From assembly GCA_024274855.1 (NCBI GenBank), contig JAJSAJ010000948.1, positions 1 through 32,954 on the forward strand: a stretch of 32,954 bases of DNA, given 5' to 3'. Positions 22,679 to 31,346 of the stretch are shown in pieces. Position numbers and translations under genes: made by a program. Numbering within the stretch: position 1 is the first letter of the stretch; each line of letters opens with the position of its first letter. Below the pieces are notes generated by a model, which saw only the letters and a list, made by a program, of their open reading frames with translations, did no database searches and was not told the origin of the DNA. This stretch comes from Planctomycetota bacterium (GTDB lineage Bacteria; Planctomycetota; Planctomycetia; Pirellulales; Pirellulaceae).

Positions 22679-22781
22679 AAAACGCTTACTATGCGTGCTC
22701 TGGAGAAACAGGTATACATTCTTTCAAAGATCACGAAGTATTTCATCTGAGTCGGGAAATCTGGCAAGAGGAGCTAGACCG

Positions 22782-23354
22782 ATGAATGATCGAAACCACG
22801 ACACCGAGCAGCGGGAATTGTCTATCTCGCAAATCGAAAGAATCGACGACCTATGCGGCACTTTCGAGTCGCAATGGCGAGCCGGGGCGAGACCGACGAT
22901 CGAAGATTATCTGGTCATGGTCACGGCACCCTTGCGTTCAACATTGCAGACCGAGTTGATTGCCTTGGAAATCGACCTTCAGCAGGCCAGCAAAGAGCAA
23001 GCCAAGTTGGACGAGTATCACCGACGGTTCCCTTTAGACCGGACGGCCGTCGAGGCCGGTTGGAGGTTGATTGTGGAGCAGAACATAAGAAATGAGGAGG
23101 TTCTGACCACAATCAAGGGATCACAAGATGGCAAACGGGATATGGGGAGCAATACCCCAGTCGTTGGCGACCGCGCCTACGAGGCGACGAAGTCCGATGA
23201 ATTGCCAACGCATATCGGCCGCTATCAGATCCTGAAGGTCTTGGGAGAAGGCGGATTCGGCCGAGTCTATCTGGCATTGGACCTGCAGTTGCAACGACAA
23301 GTCGCCTTGAAAATCGCCGGCAATCGTTGGCTAGCATCTGAAACGAAGATCTAA
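22782..23354 (+). CDS. N-terminal part of Ser/Thr kinase-nSTAND protein (up to in-frame TAA)
   Basis: A 190-codon frame. Residues about 1-115 are the helical N-terminal module often seen before planctomycete kinases ('RIDDLCGTFESQWRAGARPT', 'YHRRFP'). Kinase subdomains I and II follow: 'LGEGGFGRVYLA' (glycine loop) and 'VALKI' (ATP-anchoring Lys). It stops at TAA (23352-23354), right after 'NRWLASETKI', and the next codon in the same frame is ATG (23355), continuing 'MLFHEARLAASLKHPALV', which is the kinase alpha-C region. The break therefore lies inside the N-lobe and this fragment alone cannot be an active kinase. The start at 22782 is supported by AGGAG 8 bases upstream. The TAA-ATG junction could allow reinitiation. 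Confidence 0.82.
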   Translation: MNDRNHDTEQRELSISQIERIDDLCGTFESQWRAGARPTIEDYLVMVTAPLRSTLQTELIALEIDLQQASKEQAKLDEYHRRFPLDRTAVEAGWRLIVEQNIRNEEVLTTIKGSQDGKRDMGSNTPVVGDRAYEATKSDELPTHIGRYQILKVLGEGGFGRVYLALDLQLQRQVALKIAGNRWLASETKI

Positions 23355-25244
23355 ATGCTGTTCCATGAGGCCCGCTTGGCCGCGAGTCTGAAGCATCCGG
23401 CGCTGGTAGCCGTTTACGACATCCAACGAGAAGGTGACAACGTTTACATCATCCAGGAGTATGTAGACGGTAAAGATCTCGGCAAATGGGCGGAAGAGAA
23501 TCGGCCGTCCTGCGACCAACTTATCCGAGTCATCCTGGAGCTCGCTCAGGCCATTGGCTTTGCCCATCAAAAGAACCTGGTCCACCGCGACCTGAAGCCA
23601 AGCAATATCCTAATCGATCTCGAGGGACGCGCCCACATAGCCGACTTTGGGCTAGCTTTGCGTGAGAGCGTTCACCGGCTACGTAAGGGCGAGGTATCGG
23701 GCACGCCTGCCTATATGTCGCCCGAGCAGGTGCGTGGCGAAACCCATTTGACAGATGGGCGTTCCGATTTGTGGAGCATCGGTGTCATATTGTACGAGTT
23801 GCTTACGGGGCGCCGTCCGTTTCGAGGTGATACCCTGTCCGAGTTATTTGACGAGATCGAGCATCGCGACCCCAAGCCACTTCGGCAGATCAAGCCGGAG
23901 CTCCCGTCCGAACTGGAACGAATATGCTTGAAATGCCTCGAGAAGCGTCGCACCACGCGGTATAACTCAGCAGCAGAGTTGACCGACGACCTGCAAGCTT
24001 GGCAACAAGAGAAGTCACCGACAAGAGTCGACCGGCAAAATGCAATCAAAGAGATAGCCACGCCACCACGCGTCGTCCCGAAAGGCCTACGGTCATTTGA
24101 TGTGCATGATGCCGATTTCTTTTTGGGGCTCTTGCCAGGCCCACGAGACCGGAATGGGTTGCCCGAGAGCATTCGGTTCTGGAAGAGACGCATCGAACAG
24201 ACAGATCATGATGCTCCGTTTTCCGTGGGGTTAATCTACGGTCCGAGCGGCTGCGGCAAGTCATCGCTGGTCAAGGCCGGCCTGTTGCCCCGACTGGCCC
24301 CGCATGTCACGCCGATTTACGTTGAGGCAACGCCGGAAGACACGGAGTTTCGGCTGAGCATGGCTCTGCGCAGACATATCGAGAGAATTCCTGGCGATGT
24401 CGAACTTCCCGAGTTGCTTGCTGGATTGCGTGCTGGCCAATGGATCGGCAAAGGCAAGAAGACTTTAGTCGTGCTGGACCAATTCGAGCAGTGGTTACAT
24501 GCGAGACGTAACGAGCAAGATACAGATCTCGTACGAGCTCTACGGCATTGTGATGGAGTGCGTCTGCAATGCATCGTGCTGGTACGCGATGACTTCTGGC
24601 TCGCGGCCAGTCGCTTCTTGCAAGATCTTGAGATCCGCTTGCTTGAAGGGAATAATACTGCCTTGGTTGATCTATTCGATCCACTGCACGCCCGCATGGT
24701 ACTCGCCGACTTTGGCCGTGCTTACGACCGCCTTCCGGACGAAACGACGGAGTTATCCGACGAGCAAAACCTTTTTTTGGACCGGGCAGTGGAGGGTCTG
24801 GCCCATGAAGGCAAGATCATCTGTGTCCGCCTGGCTCTCTTTGCCGATATGTTCAAAGGTAAACTATGGAGCACCGACACGCTCACTCGGGTCGGCGGCA
24901 CCGAAGGACTTGGCGTGACGTTCCTGGAAGAGACGTTCGGCCTTCCAACGGCTCCGGCGGCACACCGGTATCACCAAAAAGCGGCTCAGGCAGTGCTGAA
25001 AGCCTTACTCCCTGAAGCGGGACCCGCAATTCGAGGACGCCGTTTATCCTATAGGGGATTATTGGAAGCGTCCGGATACGAGCGCAGAAGGCAGGACTTC
25101 CAGGATCTGATTCGAATCCTGGATAACGAACTCCGCCTGATCACCCCAACGGCTTCACGTGACGAGGATATTGAGGCAGGTAATCCGAACGGGGATCGTG
25201 GCGAAGCGAGCAAGGAGAAAGCGGAGAGGGCACGGAACGAATAA
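23355..25244 (+). CDS. Kinase catalytic lobe - nSTAND NTPase part
   Basis: A 629-residue frame in phase with the preceding and following frames. The kinase remainder (1-215) has the catalytic loop 'HRDLKPSNIL' (Asp79, Asn84), 'IADFGLA' (97-99 DFG) and 'GTPAYMSPEQ'. From about 250 there is a novel-STAND NTPase: 'FFLGLLPGPRDRNGLP', Walker A 'GPSGCGKSS' (296-304) and Walker B 'LVVLDQFEQW' (371-380). The end, 'DLIRILDNELRLITPT', normally leads through a short linker into 'YQLTHDYLVPSLR', which is found after the TAA (25242-25244) in the same frame. The linker here is long and charged ('ASKEKAERARNE'). In the full protein, kinase and NTPase would be cytoplasmic, N-terminal to a single membrane helix. 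ATP-driven oligomerisation on signal is the established behaviour of STAND proteins. Confidence 0.85.
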   Translation: MLFHEARLAASLKHPALVAVYDIQREGDNVYIIQEYVDGKDLGKWAEENRPSCDQLIRVILELAQAIGFAHQKNLVHRDLKPSNILIDLEGRAHIADFGLALRESVHRLRKGEVSGTPAYMSPEQVRGETHLTDGRSDLWSIGVILYELLTGRRPFRGDTLSELFDEIEHRDPKPLRQIKPELPSELERICLKCLEKRRTTRYNSAAELTDDLQAWQQEKSPTRVDRQNAIKEIATPPRVVPKGLRSFDVHDADFFLGLLPGPRDRNGLPESIRFWKRRIEQTDHDAPFSVGLIYGPSGCGKSSLVKAGLLPRLAPHVTPIYVEATPEDTEFRLSMALRRHIERIPGDVELPELLAGLRAGQWIGKGKKTLVVLDQFEQWLHARRNEQDTDLVRALRHCDGVRLQCIVLVRDDFWLAASRFLQDLEIRLLEGNNTALVDLFDPLHARMVLADFGRAYDRLPDETTELSDEQNLFLDRAVEGLAHEGKIICVRLALFADMFKGKLWSTDTLTRVGGTEGLGVTFLEETFGLPTAPAAHRYHQKAAQAVLKALLPEAGPAIRGRRLSYRGLLEASGYERRRQDFQDLIRILDNELRLITPTASRDEDIEAGNPNGDRGEASKEKAERARNE

Positions 25245-25283
25245 GCCACGGATGATCGCAGGTCACTATCAGAACCTGGAAGT

Positions 25284-28200
25284 ATGAGATGCGGAGATGG
25301 GATGGGCGAAGAAGGACCACCTTGCATCGCCCCGAATACACCACCTGCCACTTGCCGCTACCAACTGACGCATGACTACCTCGTTCCCTCACTCCGCAAA
25401 TGGCTAACGCGCAAACAACGAGAAACACGCCGCGGCCGAGCGGAGTTGAAGCTTGTTGAACGGGCCGCGCAGTGGGCCTCACGATCAGAAAACCGATACC
25501 TGCCGACCGCGTTGGAAGATTTGAGTGTCCGCCTGCTGACTCGACATGAAGAATGGACCGAATCTCAACGTCGGATGATGCACAAGTCGGGCCGCTGGCA
25601 CGGTATGAGGACATTGGCCGTCGTCGGCATGATCCTGGCCGTGCCCGTGACCAGTGTAGTGATTCGCAATGACATACAGGCTGAACGCCGGCGCATTGAG
25701 GCCGAGAATCTGCAGAAACAAAACGCCACACACGCATCAGGCCTAGTCACCGCTGTAATGAAGGCAGACATCCAGCAAGTGCCCGCGATCGTCAAACAGA
25801 TTGGCAACTATCGCCAATGGACCGACCCGATTCTGAAAAGCGAGTACGAAAAATTCGAGGACGATTCGCCCGAGAAACTCAAGATTGCCTTTGCCCTACT
25901 GCCGGTCGATTCACGTCAAGTCGACTATCTCTACAACCGCCTCTTGGAAGCCGAACCGACGGAAGTCGTGGTTGTTCGCGACGCGCTGTTGCCCCACAGA
26001 AAACAGCTCGTTGACCGACTCTGGGGGCTTTTCTGGGGGATAGACAGCGAGGCCCAAGTGGACAAGATGGAGGCGGTGGACGGAGTCAGCAGGCTTGATA
26101 GGGCGGACACGGCAGAGGGAATCGATGGCCTCAAGCAGCTTCGAGCGGCCTGCGCGTTGGCCGTGATGGATGACAACAGCTTAAGGTGGCAGGAAATATC
26201 CAACCGCGTCGTAAGGCAGTTGGTCCACGTACGACCCGCGTTCGTTACCTATTGGCAGCAGGCACTCCGGCCGGTGAAGCGTGTTCTGTCCCCGTCACTG
26301 GCCGAGGCATGTCACGATCCGACTTTGACATCGACTGAACGCGCGTTAGCAACCGATCTGCTGGCCGACTACGCGGCCAACGCGCCTGAAGTGCTGGCAG
26401 ATGCGATCCAATACGCAGACGACGATCAGTTTGGCGTCTTCTTTCCATTGCTTGAAGCCAAACCGACCTCCGCCGTACCGGTCCTGGAGTCGTGTCTCGC
26501 TGAAAACCCAGCTTTCAACTGGCACGATTCGCCATTGGATCCGGCCTGGAAAACGCCCGACGCGTCGGTCGTCCAGAAAATTCAAGACGCTCATGGCAGA
26601 TTGATGGCTCGGTTCGCATTCTGTCAGACCTTGCCTTTAACGGACTTTCTGAATGTAGCCGAATCGTTGCGCGAATGCGGGTACCGACCAACGCGATTCC
26701 GCCCGTACTATTCTGGAGAAAAGGAGATCCACGTATCCGCCATCTGGGCCCGCGACACCAGCTCATGGCGAACCAAAATCGGCACTGTCGACGAAATCCG
26801 GTCTGAAAACAGGCGTCTGCAAGCCGATAAGTGGCAGGCCGTCGACATTGCCGGGTTCATGGCCCCGGACGCGGACGGCAAGTCTTCGCTGCTGTTTGCC
26901 GCATTATGGAATCAGGAGGGTGATGAGGCTCCTGCTCGCAAGTTGCTCGTTGGATTGCCTGCGGAAAATTGGTCGGCAGTTCGTCAATTTCTAGACAAAG
27001 CCGAATTGCGACGAGTGAACTGCTACAACGCGTCAACCACGCCGGAAGGCAAAACGCTGATTTCTGTCATTTGCAGCAAGAATGGCTCACATTCGTTTGC
27101 GTACAACGAAATTGGGTCTGGGTATTCGGGCGAGCTGCGTCCCGGCTTGTTGCAGGTCGACGTGGGGGTCGGCCGCTCGCCAAAACGCGAAAGCACGCAA
27201 CAACGTTACACGCGACAACTGGAAACTGCGGAACAAGCGATTGCCGCCGAACCGGATGATATTTCTGCGCGCCTCAGACATTTCATTGCCTGCTATCGTC
27301 TCGGCAAAAACGAGCAAGCTCTGGACGACATGGATCGGATATTCGCGACCCAGAAGAACGTATCGGCTCGCAGCTACCACCAGCGACGGTCGCTGATCCT
27401 TGCTCGCCTGGGCAAGAAACAGGAAGCGGAGAAGGAACTCGCAGAGTTTCAGAAGCTCTCCACGAGTGACGGTGAAAAGGCCTTCGTCAAGACCGTGGTC
27501 GCAGCACATTTGGGTACGGGGGATACGGCAATGGAGCGATTGGAACAAGAAGTTGCCCAACACAAGAGGGACATGGTTTTCCTGATCTGGGCAGCTCGTG
27601 CGTATAGTGTCGTTTCGGGGATCGTTCACAATCCGGACAAACGGGCCGCCTATGTCGAAAAAGCCATTGACTTGATCCAAAAAGGAATTGCGGAAGGCTT
27701 TGAGAACTACGCGGGCCTGACAAACGATTCGAACCTTGAACCGCTCGAGACAAGTCCGAGATTTGTCAAATTGCTGAAGAAGTATGGACTTGACCGCCGC
27801 TATACGGGCGTGTGGATAGAATCCATGTCATTCGAGTCGACCGAGGTTCATGGACTCTCCCCCCCAGACCAACTTGCTCGATCCATTGAATTGATCGAAC
27901 AAGGCTATCGTCCCGTGTCAATTGCTGCATGCAACCTCAACACGATGTTTGACTCCGCCAGGATTTTGTCGGACTCTCCCAACTCGCTCGCGCCCGCAAA
28001 CACGGGGCTTCCAGAACTCGAAACAGCCACAGTCTGGCATCGTCCCTTGATTCCGGAAGAAACGAAAGAAACCCTTGCCAAACGACAAGCCAATGCAGCA
28101 GTCACTCTTCTGAATCTCAACAAACCGTCGTCCGCCTGGCCCATCTTGCGTCACGCTCCGGACTCGCGAACTCGCAGTTACCTGATCCATCGCATGCGTC

Positions 28201-29327
28201 CATTGCACGTTGATCCCCAAATCCTGGCGGAACGTTTTCTCGACTCGTCTGAGGAAATATCGATCCGTCAGGCCTTGGCGCTGGCCCTTGGCGAGTTTGC
28301 CGCGGATCAACTGGCGGCGTCAAAGCGAGACGGGCTGTTGGAATCGCTTTTGAACATCTACCGCAACCATCCCGATCCAGGCCTCCACGCGGCAGTACGA
28401 TGGTTGCTGTGCCACTGGGGACACAAAAACCAAGTCTCGAAACTCGACGCGAGAATCCAGGAAACAGAAGCCCAATTGGCTGCCCGAAAACCGACCGACC
28501 GACGCCAGTGGTACGTGACGACACAAGGTCACACCATGGTGGTTATTCAAGGCGGCAGTTTCCTGATGGGCTCGCCGTTGACTGACCTGGATCGTTTGCA
28601 TGGCGAAACGCGCTATCGAAGAGACGTAGACCGCCGTTTTGCGTTGGCAGCAACAGAAGTGACACGTGCCCAGTGGCGGAAGTTTCAGCAAGCACATCCG
28701 GAAGAGACCAATGATGTCATGAAGATGCCGGAGTTTCTGGCGGTCGTCCTCACAGAAGATTCTCCGGTCGTGGCCGTCAGCTGGTATGAATCGGCAGCGT
28801 ACTGTAACTGGCTGAGCAAACAGGAAGGAATTCCGGAAGAGCAATGGTGTTATGTGCGTAACGCCGACGGCAAGTTCGCCGCTGGAATGCGGCCCAAGCC
28901 GAATTACCTGCTGCTGAATGGCTACCGCTTGCCAAGTGAAGCAGAATGGGAGTACGCCTGCCGGGCCGGTGCCACGACCTCGCGGTACTTCGGCCACACT
29001 GATGAACTATTGACCGACTATGCCTGGTATATGGCGAACAGCAACCATCACGCGTGGCCGACAGGCACGTTGAAACCAAATGATTTTGGGTTATTCGATA
29101 TGCATGGTAACGCCAATGAATGGTGCCACGGTCGGTGGACAAAACGCGGCAATGCCGGGAAGGACGTGGGAGATGCGGCACCGGTGCAGATTGCCGCGGA
29201 TCGCGCAGCTCGCGGCGGCAGCTTCGTCGAAACAGCGTCTCTCATACGTTCCGCGAGCGCCTTGGGCTTCCGGCCGGATGCGTTTAACTACGCTACCGGT
29301 TTCCGCGTGGCCAGAACTTATCATTGA
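25284..29327 (+). CDS. nSTAND tail - TM - HEAT/TPR - FGE-sulfatase-type domain part
   Basis: A 1,347-residue frame, in phase with 23355-25244. It begins in the same linker, and the conserved 'YQLTHDYLVPSLRKWLTRKQ' follows at about residue 26, so the ATG at 25284 is only a formal start. A single membrane helix lies at about 108-127 ('LAVVGMILAVPVTSVVI'). A long helical HEAT-like region follows, then TPR-like helices ('DISARLRHFIACYRLGKNEQ') and another HEAT-like stretch near 950-1050. Residues about 1075-1347 are an FGE-sulfatase/SUMF1-type fold ('VVIQGGSFLMGSP', 'VSWYESAAYCNWLS', 'RLPSEAEWEYACRAG', 'FGLFDMHGNANEW', 'RGGSF', 'GFRVA'). The catalytic cysteines expected around 'CRSA...GFRC' in true formylglycine enzymes are absent (here 'IRSASALGFRP'), so it is probably a ligand-binding module. 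Confidence 0.85.
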   Translation: MRCGDGMGEEGPPCIAPNTPPATCRYQLTHDYLVPSLRKWLTRKQRETRRGRAELKLVERAAQWASRSENRYLPTALEDLSVRLLTRHEEWTESQRRMMHKSGRWHGMRTLAVVGMILAVPVTSVVIRNDIQAERRRIEAENLQKQNATHASGLVTAVMKADIQQVPAIVKQIGNYRQWTDPILKSEYEKFEDDSPEKLKIAFALLPVDSRQVDYLYNRLLEAEPTEVVVVRDALLPHRKQLVDRLWGLFWGIDSEAQVDKMEAVDGVSRLDRADTAEGIDGLKQLRAACALAVMDDNSLRWQEISNRVVRQLVHVRPAFVTYWQQALRPVKRVLSPSLAEACHDPTLTSTERALATDLLADYAANAPEVLADAIQYADDDQFGVFFPLLEAKPTSAVPVLESCLAENPAFNWHDSPLDPAWKTPDASVVQKIQDAHGRLMARFAFCQTLPLTDFLNVAESLRECGYRPTRFRPYYSGEKEIHVSAIWARDTSSWRTKIGTVDEIRSENRRLQADKWQAVDIAGFMAPDADGKSSLLFAALWNQEGDEAPARKLLVGLPAENWSAVRQFLDKAELRRVNCYNASTTPEGKTLISVICSKNGSHSFAYNEIGSGYSGELRPGLLQVDVGVGRSPKRESTQQRYTRQLETAEQAIAAEPDDISARLRHFIACYRLGKNEQALDDMDRIFATQKNVSARSYHQRRSLILARLGKKQEAEKELAEFQKLSTSDGEKAFVKTVVAAHLGTGDTAMERLEQEVAQHKRDMVFLIWAARAYSVVSGIVHNPDKRAAYVEKAIDLIQKGIAEGFENYAGLTNDSNLEPLETSPRFVKLLKKYGLDRRYTGVWIESMSFESTEVHGLSPPDQLARSIELIEQGYRPVSIAACNLNTMFDSARILSDSPNSLAPANTGLPELETATVWHRPLIPEETKETLAKRQANAAVTLLNLNKPSSAWPILRHAPDSRTRSYLIHRMRPLHVDPQILAERFLDSSEEISIRQALALALGEFAADQLAASKRDGLLESLLNIYRNHPDPGLHAAVRWLLCHWGHKNQVSKLDARIQETEAQLAARKPTDRRQWYVTTQGHTMVVIQGGSFLMGSPLTDLDRLHGETRYRRDVDRRFALAATEVTRAQWRKFQQAHPEETNDVMKMPEFLAVVLTEDSPVVAVSWYESAAYCNWLSKQEGIPEEQWCYVRNADGKFAAGMRPKPNYLLLNGYRLPSEAEWEYACRAGATTSRYFGHTDELLTDYAWYMANSNHHAWPTGTLKPNDFGLFDMHGNANEWCHGRWTKRGNAGKDVGDAAPVQIAADRAARGGSFVETASLIRSASALGFRPDAFNYATGFRVARTYH

Positions 29328-29468
29328 GAAAGCAAGCTGCCAAAACCAGAAACTGAAACCTTCCTCTATCCGTCGGCCGATGTGTTTCCGCTTCTTGGAA
29401 CGGCTCACGTTCGTCAGTATCTAACTCGGGTATTTCACGAGCGATCGGCTGCCGAGTCTGCCAACATG

Positions 29469-29491
29469 TGAACCGTCAGTGGGACGGTTCA
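29469..29491. other. Perfect hairpin across the stop codon of the minus-strand sulfatase
   Basis: TGAACCGTC (29469-29477) and GACGGTTCA (29483-29491) form a perfect 9-bp stem with a 5-base loop. It overlaps the TGA of the sulfatase and lies between convergent genes. No T-run follows on either strand, so a terminator or mRNA 3'-end role is only possible. Confidence 0.4.
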
Positions 29492-30891
29492 TCGATCCAA
29501 CTTTGCCTCGGTTCGGCAAGAAAAACTCGGACACTCTTGGCAAGCTCCTCGGCCAACTCAGGGCGTTCAGCCAGCAAATCATTCGTCTCCCGAGCATCCG
29601 TCTCGATGTTGAACAGCTCTCGTGGTTTTCCATCGCGACAAAGGAGTTTCCACGGCCCACGGCGAGCCACTTCGGTAGAGTAGGGTTTTGGTTTGGGATA
29701 GTGACGTTGCAGATGCTTGTAGAGGTCGAGCTGCCAGAAAAGAGTGCCCCGTTGCACTTCGTCAACTGGCCTGTCGTCCAGAATATGTGGCAACAGGTTG
29801 ATTCCATCGATCGCCAGATCGCGTGGAAGTTGAACGCGAGCCGCAGCACAGAACGTAGGCAATATGTCGTTTGTGTGCGCCAACGTATTGGATGATCTTC
29901 CGGCGGAAATCCGCTTTGGCCAGTTGACGATCATGGGGACGCGGATACCCCCTTCGTGCAAGTCGGTTTTTCCACCTTTGAGACGGCCGATCCCGCCCTC
30001 GTAAGCCGCACCGTTGTCCGAGGTAAACAAGATCAGCGTGTTCTCGCGGATTCCCAGTTGTTCCAAGGTGGCGACAATCTGGCCTACCTTGGCATCCATC
30101 TGCTCGACCATCGATCGAAAACGGTGTTGGTCATCGGTGATATGCCGTTGCGCGGTTCGGGACCAATGGGGCTCCGGAGCTGGCTCGTAGGGCATGTGCG
30201 GAACGAGCCACCACACGTTAATGAAAAACGGTCGGTTGGTCTTTTGGAATCGACGAATCAAAGCCATCGTTTCATCGCCATTGATGTCGGTAAAGTGGCG
30301 ATTGTAGTAGGGGTGATCGGGCCCAACCTGGCGCTCATCACGAATCAGGCACGTACCGCCGTCTCGATACAAACGTCGCGCTCGCCCCAACTTCCCACGT
30401 AGCGGCTGTTCTTCGTTCTGGCAGAGATAGTGGTCGAATCCATGTTGCTGAGGGCCGGGGATCGAATGTGCTCGATCCCGAATATGCTTCAAGTGCAGCC
30501 CCCCCAGATGCCATTTGCCGACGTGGGCCGTCTGATAGCAGGCCCGTTTCAGCAGTCCAGGAAGTGTCATCACACCCCGCGGCAAATGAGACTCGTCATC
30601 AGGAAAATGCCTGTGTATGTCGAACCGCAATGGATAACGCCCCGTCAAAACAGATGCACGCGTCGGCGTGCAGACTGCCGAAGCAGCATAGAACTGCGTG
30701 AACTTCATGCCACCCTGGGCCAGCTTGTCGATATGCGGGGTACGGACGGCCTCGCTGCCAAACGCTGAGAGATCCGCATAGCCGAGATCGTCGGCCAACA
30801 GTAAGATCAAGTTCGGCCGTTCCAAAGCGTTCGTCGTATCCGAGAAACCGAATAGGATAGCGCACGAAATAAGGAGCAATTGTTGTTGCAT
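29476..30891 (-). CDS. Secreted sulfatase (formylglycine type)
   Basis: A complete 471-residue sulfatase with a signal peptide ('LLLISCAILFGFSDTTNA'). Key positions are the metal-binding pair Asp34-Asp35 in 'LLLADDLGYADL', the maturation motif C-T-P-T-R (Cys74), 'AHVGKWHLGG', 'WWLVPHMPYEP', 'ILFTSDNGAAYEG' and 'GGKTDLHEGGIRVPM'. The length and order match compact arylsulfatase-A-like polysaccharide sulfatases of planctomycetes. Cys74 must be converted to formylglycine by a separate enzyme; the FGE-like domain encoded just downstream on the other strand lacks the needed cysteines. A GGAG lies 9 bases before the ATG. It is divergent from the SGNH remnant at 31011. Confidence 0.95.
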   Translation of the reverse strand: MQQQLLLISCAILFGFSDTTNALERPNLILLLADDLGYADLSAFGSEAVRTPHIDKLAQGGMKFTQFYAASAVCTPTRASVLTGRYPLRFDIHRHFPDDESHLPRGVMTLPGLLKRACYQTAHVGKWHLGGLHLKHIRDRAHSIPGPQQHGFDHYLCQNEEQPLRGKLGRARRLYRDGGTCLIRDERQVGPDHPYYNRHFTDINGDETMALIRRFQKTNRPFFINVWWLVPHMPYEPAPEPHWSRTAQRHITDDQHRFRSMVEQMDAKVGQIVATLEQLGIRENTLILFTSDNGAAYEGGIGRLKGGKTDLHEGGIRVPMIVNWPKRISAGRSSNTLAHTNDILPTFCAAARVQLPRDLAIDGINLLPHILDDRPVDEVQRGTLFWQLDLYKHLQRHYPKPKPYSTEVARRGPWKLLCRDGKPRELFNIETDARETNDLLAERPELAEELAKSVRVFLAEPRQSWIDEPSH

Positions 30892-31010
30892 ATCGTGGAC
30901 TCCAAAAACATGTGGTCAGTATTTTCGCGGCAATCACAACTGGTTATGTTACCATAATCCGGTTTTCCTCACGTCTAACAGAGGCGAATTGCCCTGGTGG
31001 AGCACTCAGC

Positions 31011-31346
31011 ATGAAAACACGACTCGTTCTTGCCGCCCTGGCGTCGACTCTCATAGCTGCCACCTCACCGGCGCACAATAAACCAACTCATGCCAACGCT
31101 GCGGCTGCCGATAAGCTTATAGAAAAGCAATTCGCGGCATGGGTAAGCAGACTTCCACCTGCGCAATAAGCGTGGGAGCGTGTCTTGCAAGAGAACCTCG
31201 GTGGCTTTTACTTTCCCATCCACAAACGTCAGAAAGTTTCCGGCCGAACCAATGCATGGGACTTCGTACAGGACGATCTGAAGCTTCCACACATGCTGCT
31301 GACTGAAGATCACATCGTTGAAGAGGACGCGTTGGAATACGCATGA
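31011..31346 (+). pseudogene. N-terminal remnant of an SGNH/GDSL hydrolase family protein
   Basis: A signal peptide ('LVLAALASTLIAATSPAH') is followed by 'LIEKQFAAWVSRLPPAQ', then TAA (31167-31169). The same frame continues with 'AWERVLQENLGGFYFPIHKR', 'NAWDFVQDDLKLP' and 'HMLL'. This is the leader region of a common planctomycete secreted SGNH hydrolase, where 'DDPxLPRVLLIGDS' would normally introduce the nucleophile. Here the sequence diverges before the GDS motif and ends 'EEDALEYA' at TGA 31344-31346. The gene thus has one nonsense codon and has lost its catalytic part. GGAG stands 8 bases before the ATG. Its last codons overlap the start of the HEAT-repeat gene (ATGA), which may now be expressed from this gene's promoter. 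Confidence 0.75.

Larger units (their letters stand above)
22381..22781. other. Divergent control region between WD40-caspase and kinase-nSTAND genes
   Basis: This 401-bp space has no gene. It holds four same-direction TTCCCC motifs: TTCCCCAAC at 22461 and 22542, and GTTTTTCCCCT at 22563 and 22597. It also holds a strong hairpin (22649-22678) and, at its right end, GAGGAG 8 bases before the kinase ATG. Confidence 0.6.

Noticed and set aside
25284-29327. A functional formylglycine-generating enzyme for the nearby sulfatases
   Set aside because: The fold is present but the catalytic cysteines are not, and it is fused to a kinase-STAND receptor.
12924-31346. Reassigned stop codon (alternative genetic code) to explain the in-frame TAG/TAA codons
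   Set aside because: Intact neighbouring genes terminate properly at TAA, TAG and TGA, and both TAA and TAG occur among the internal stops. Tryptophan and glutamine codons are used normally.
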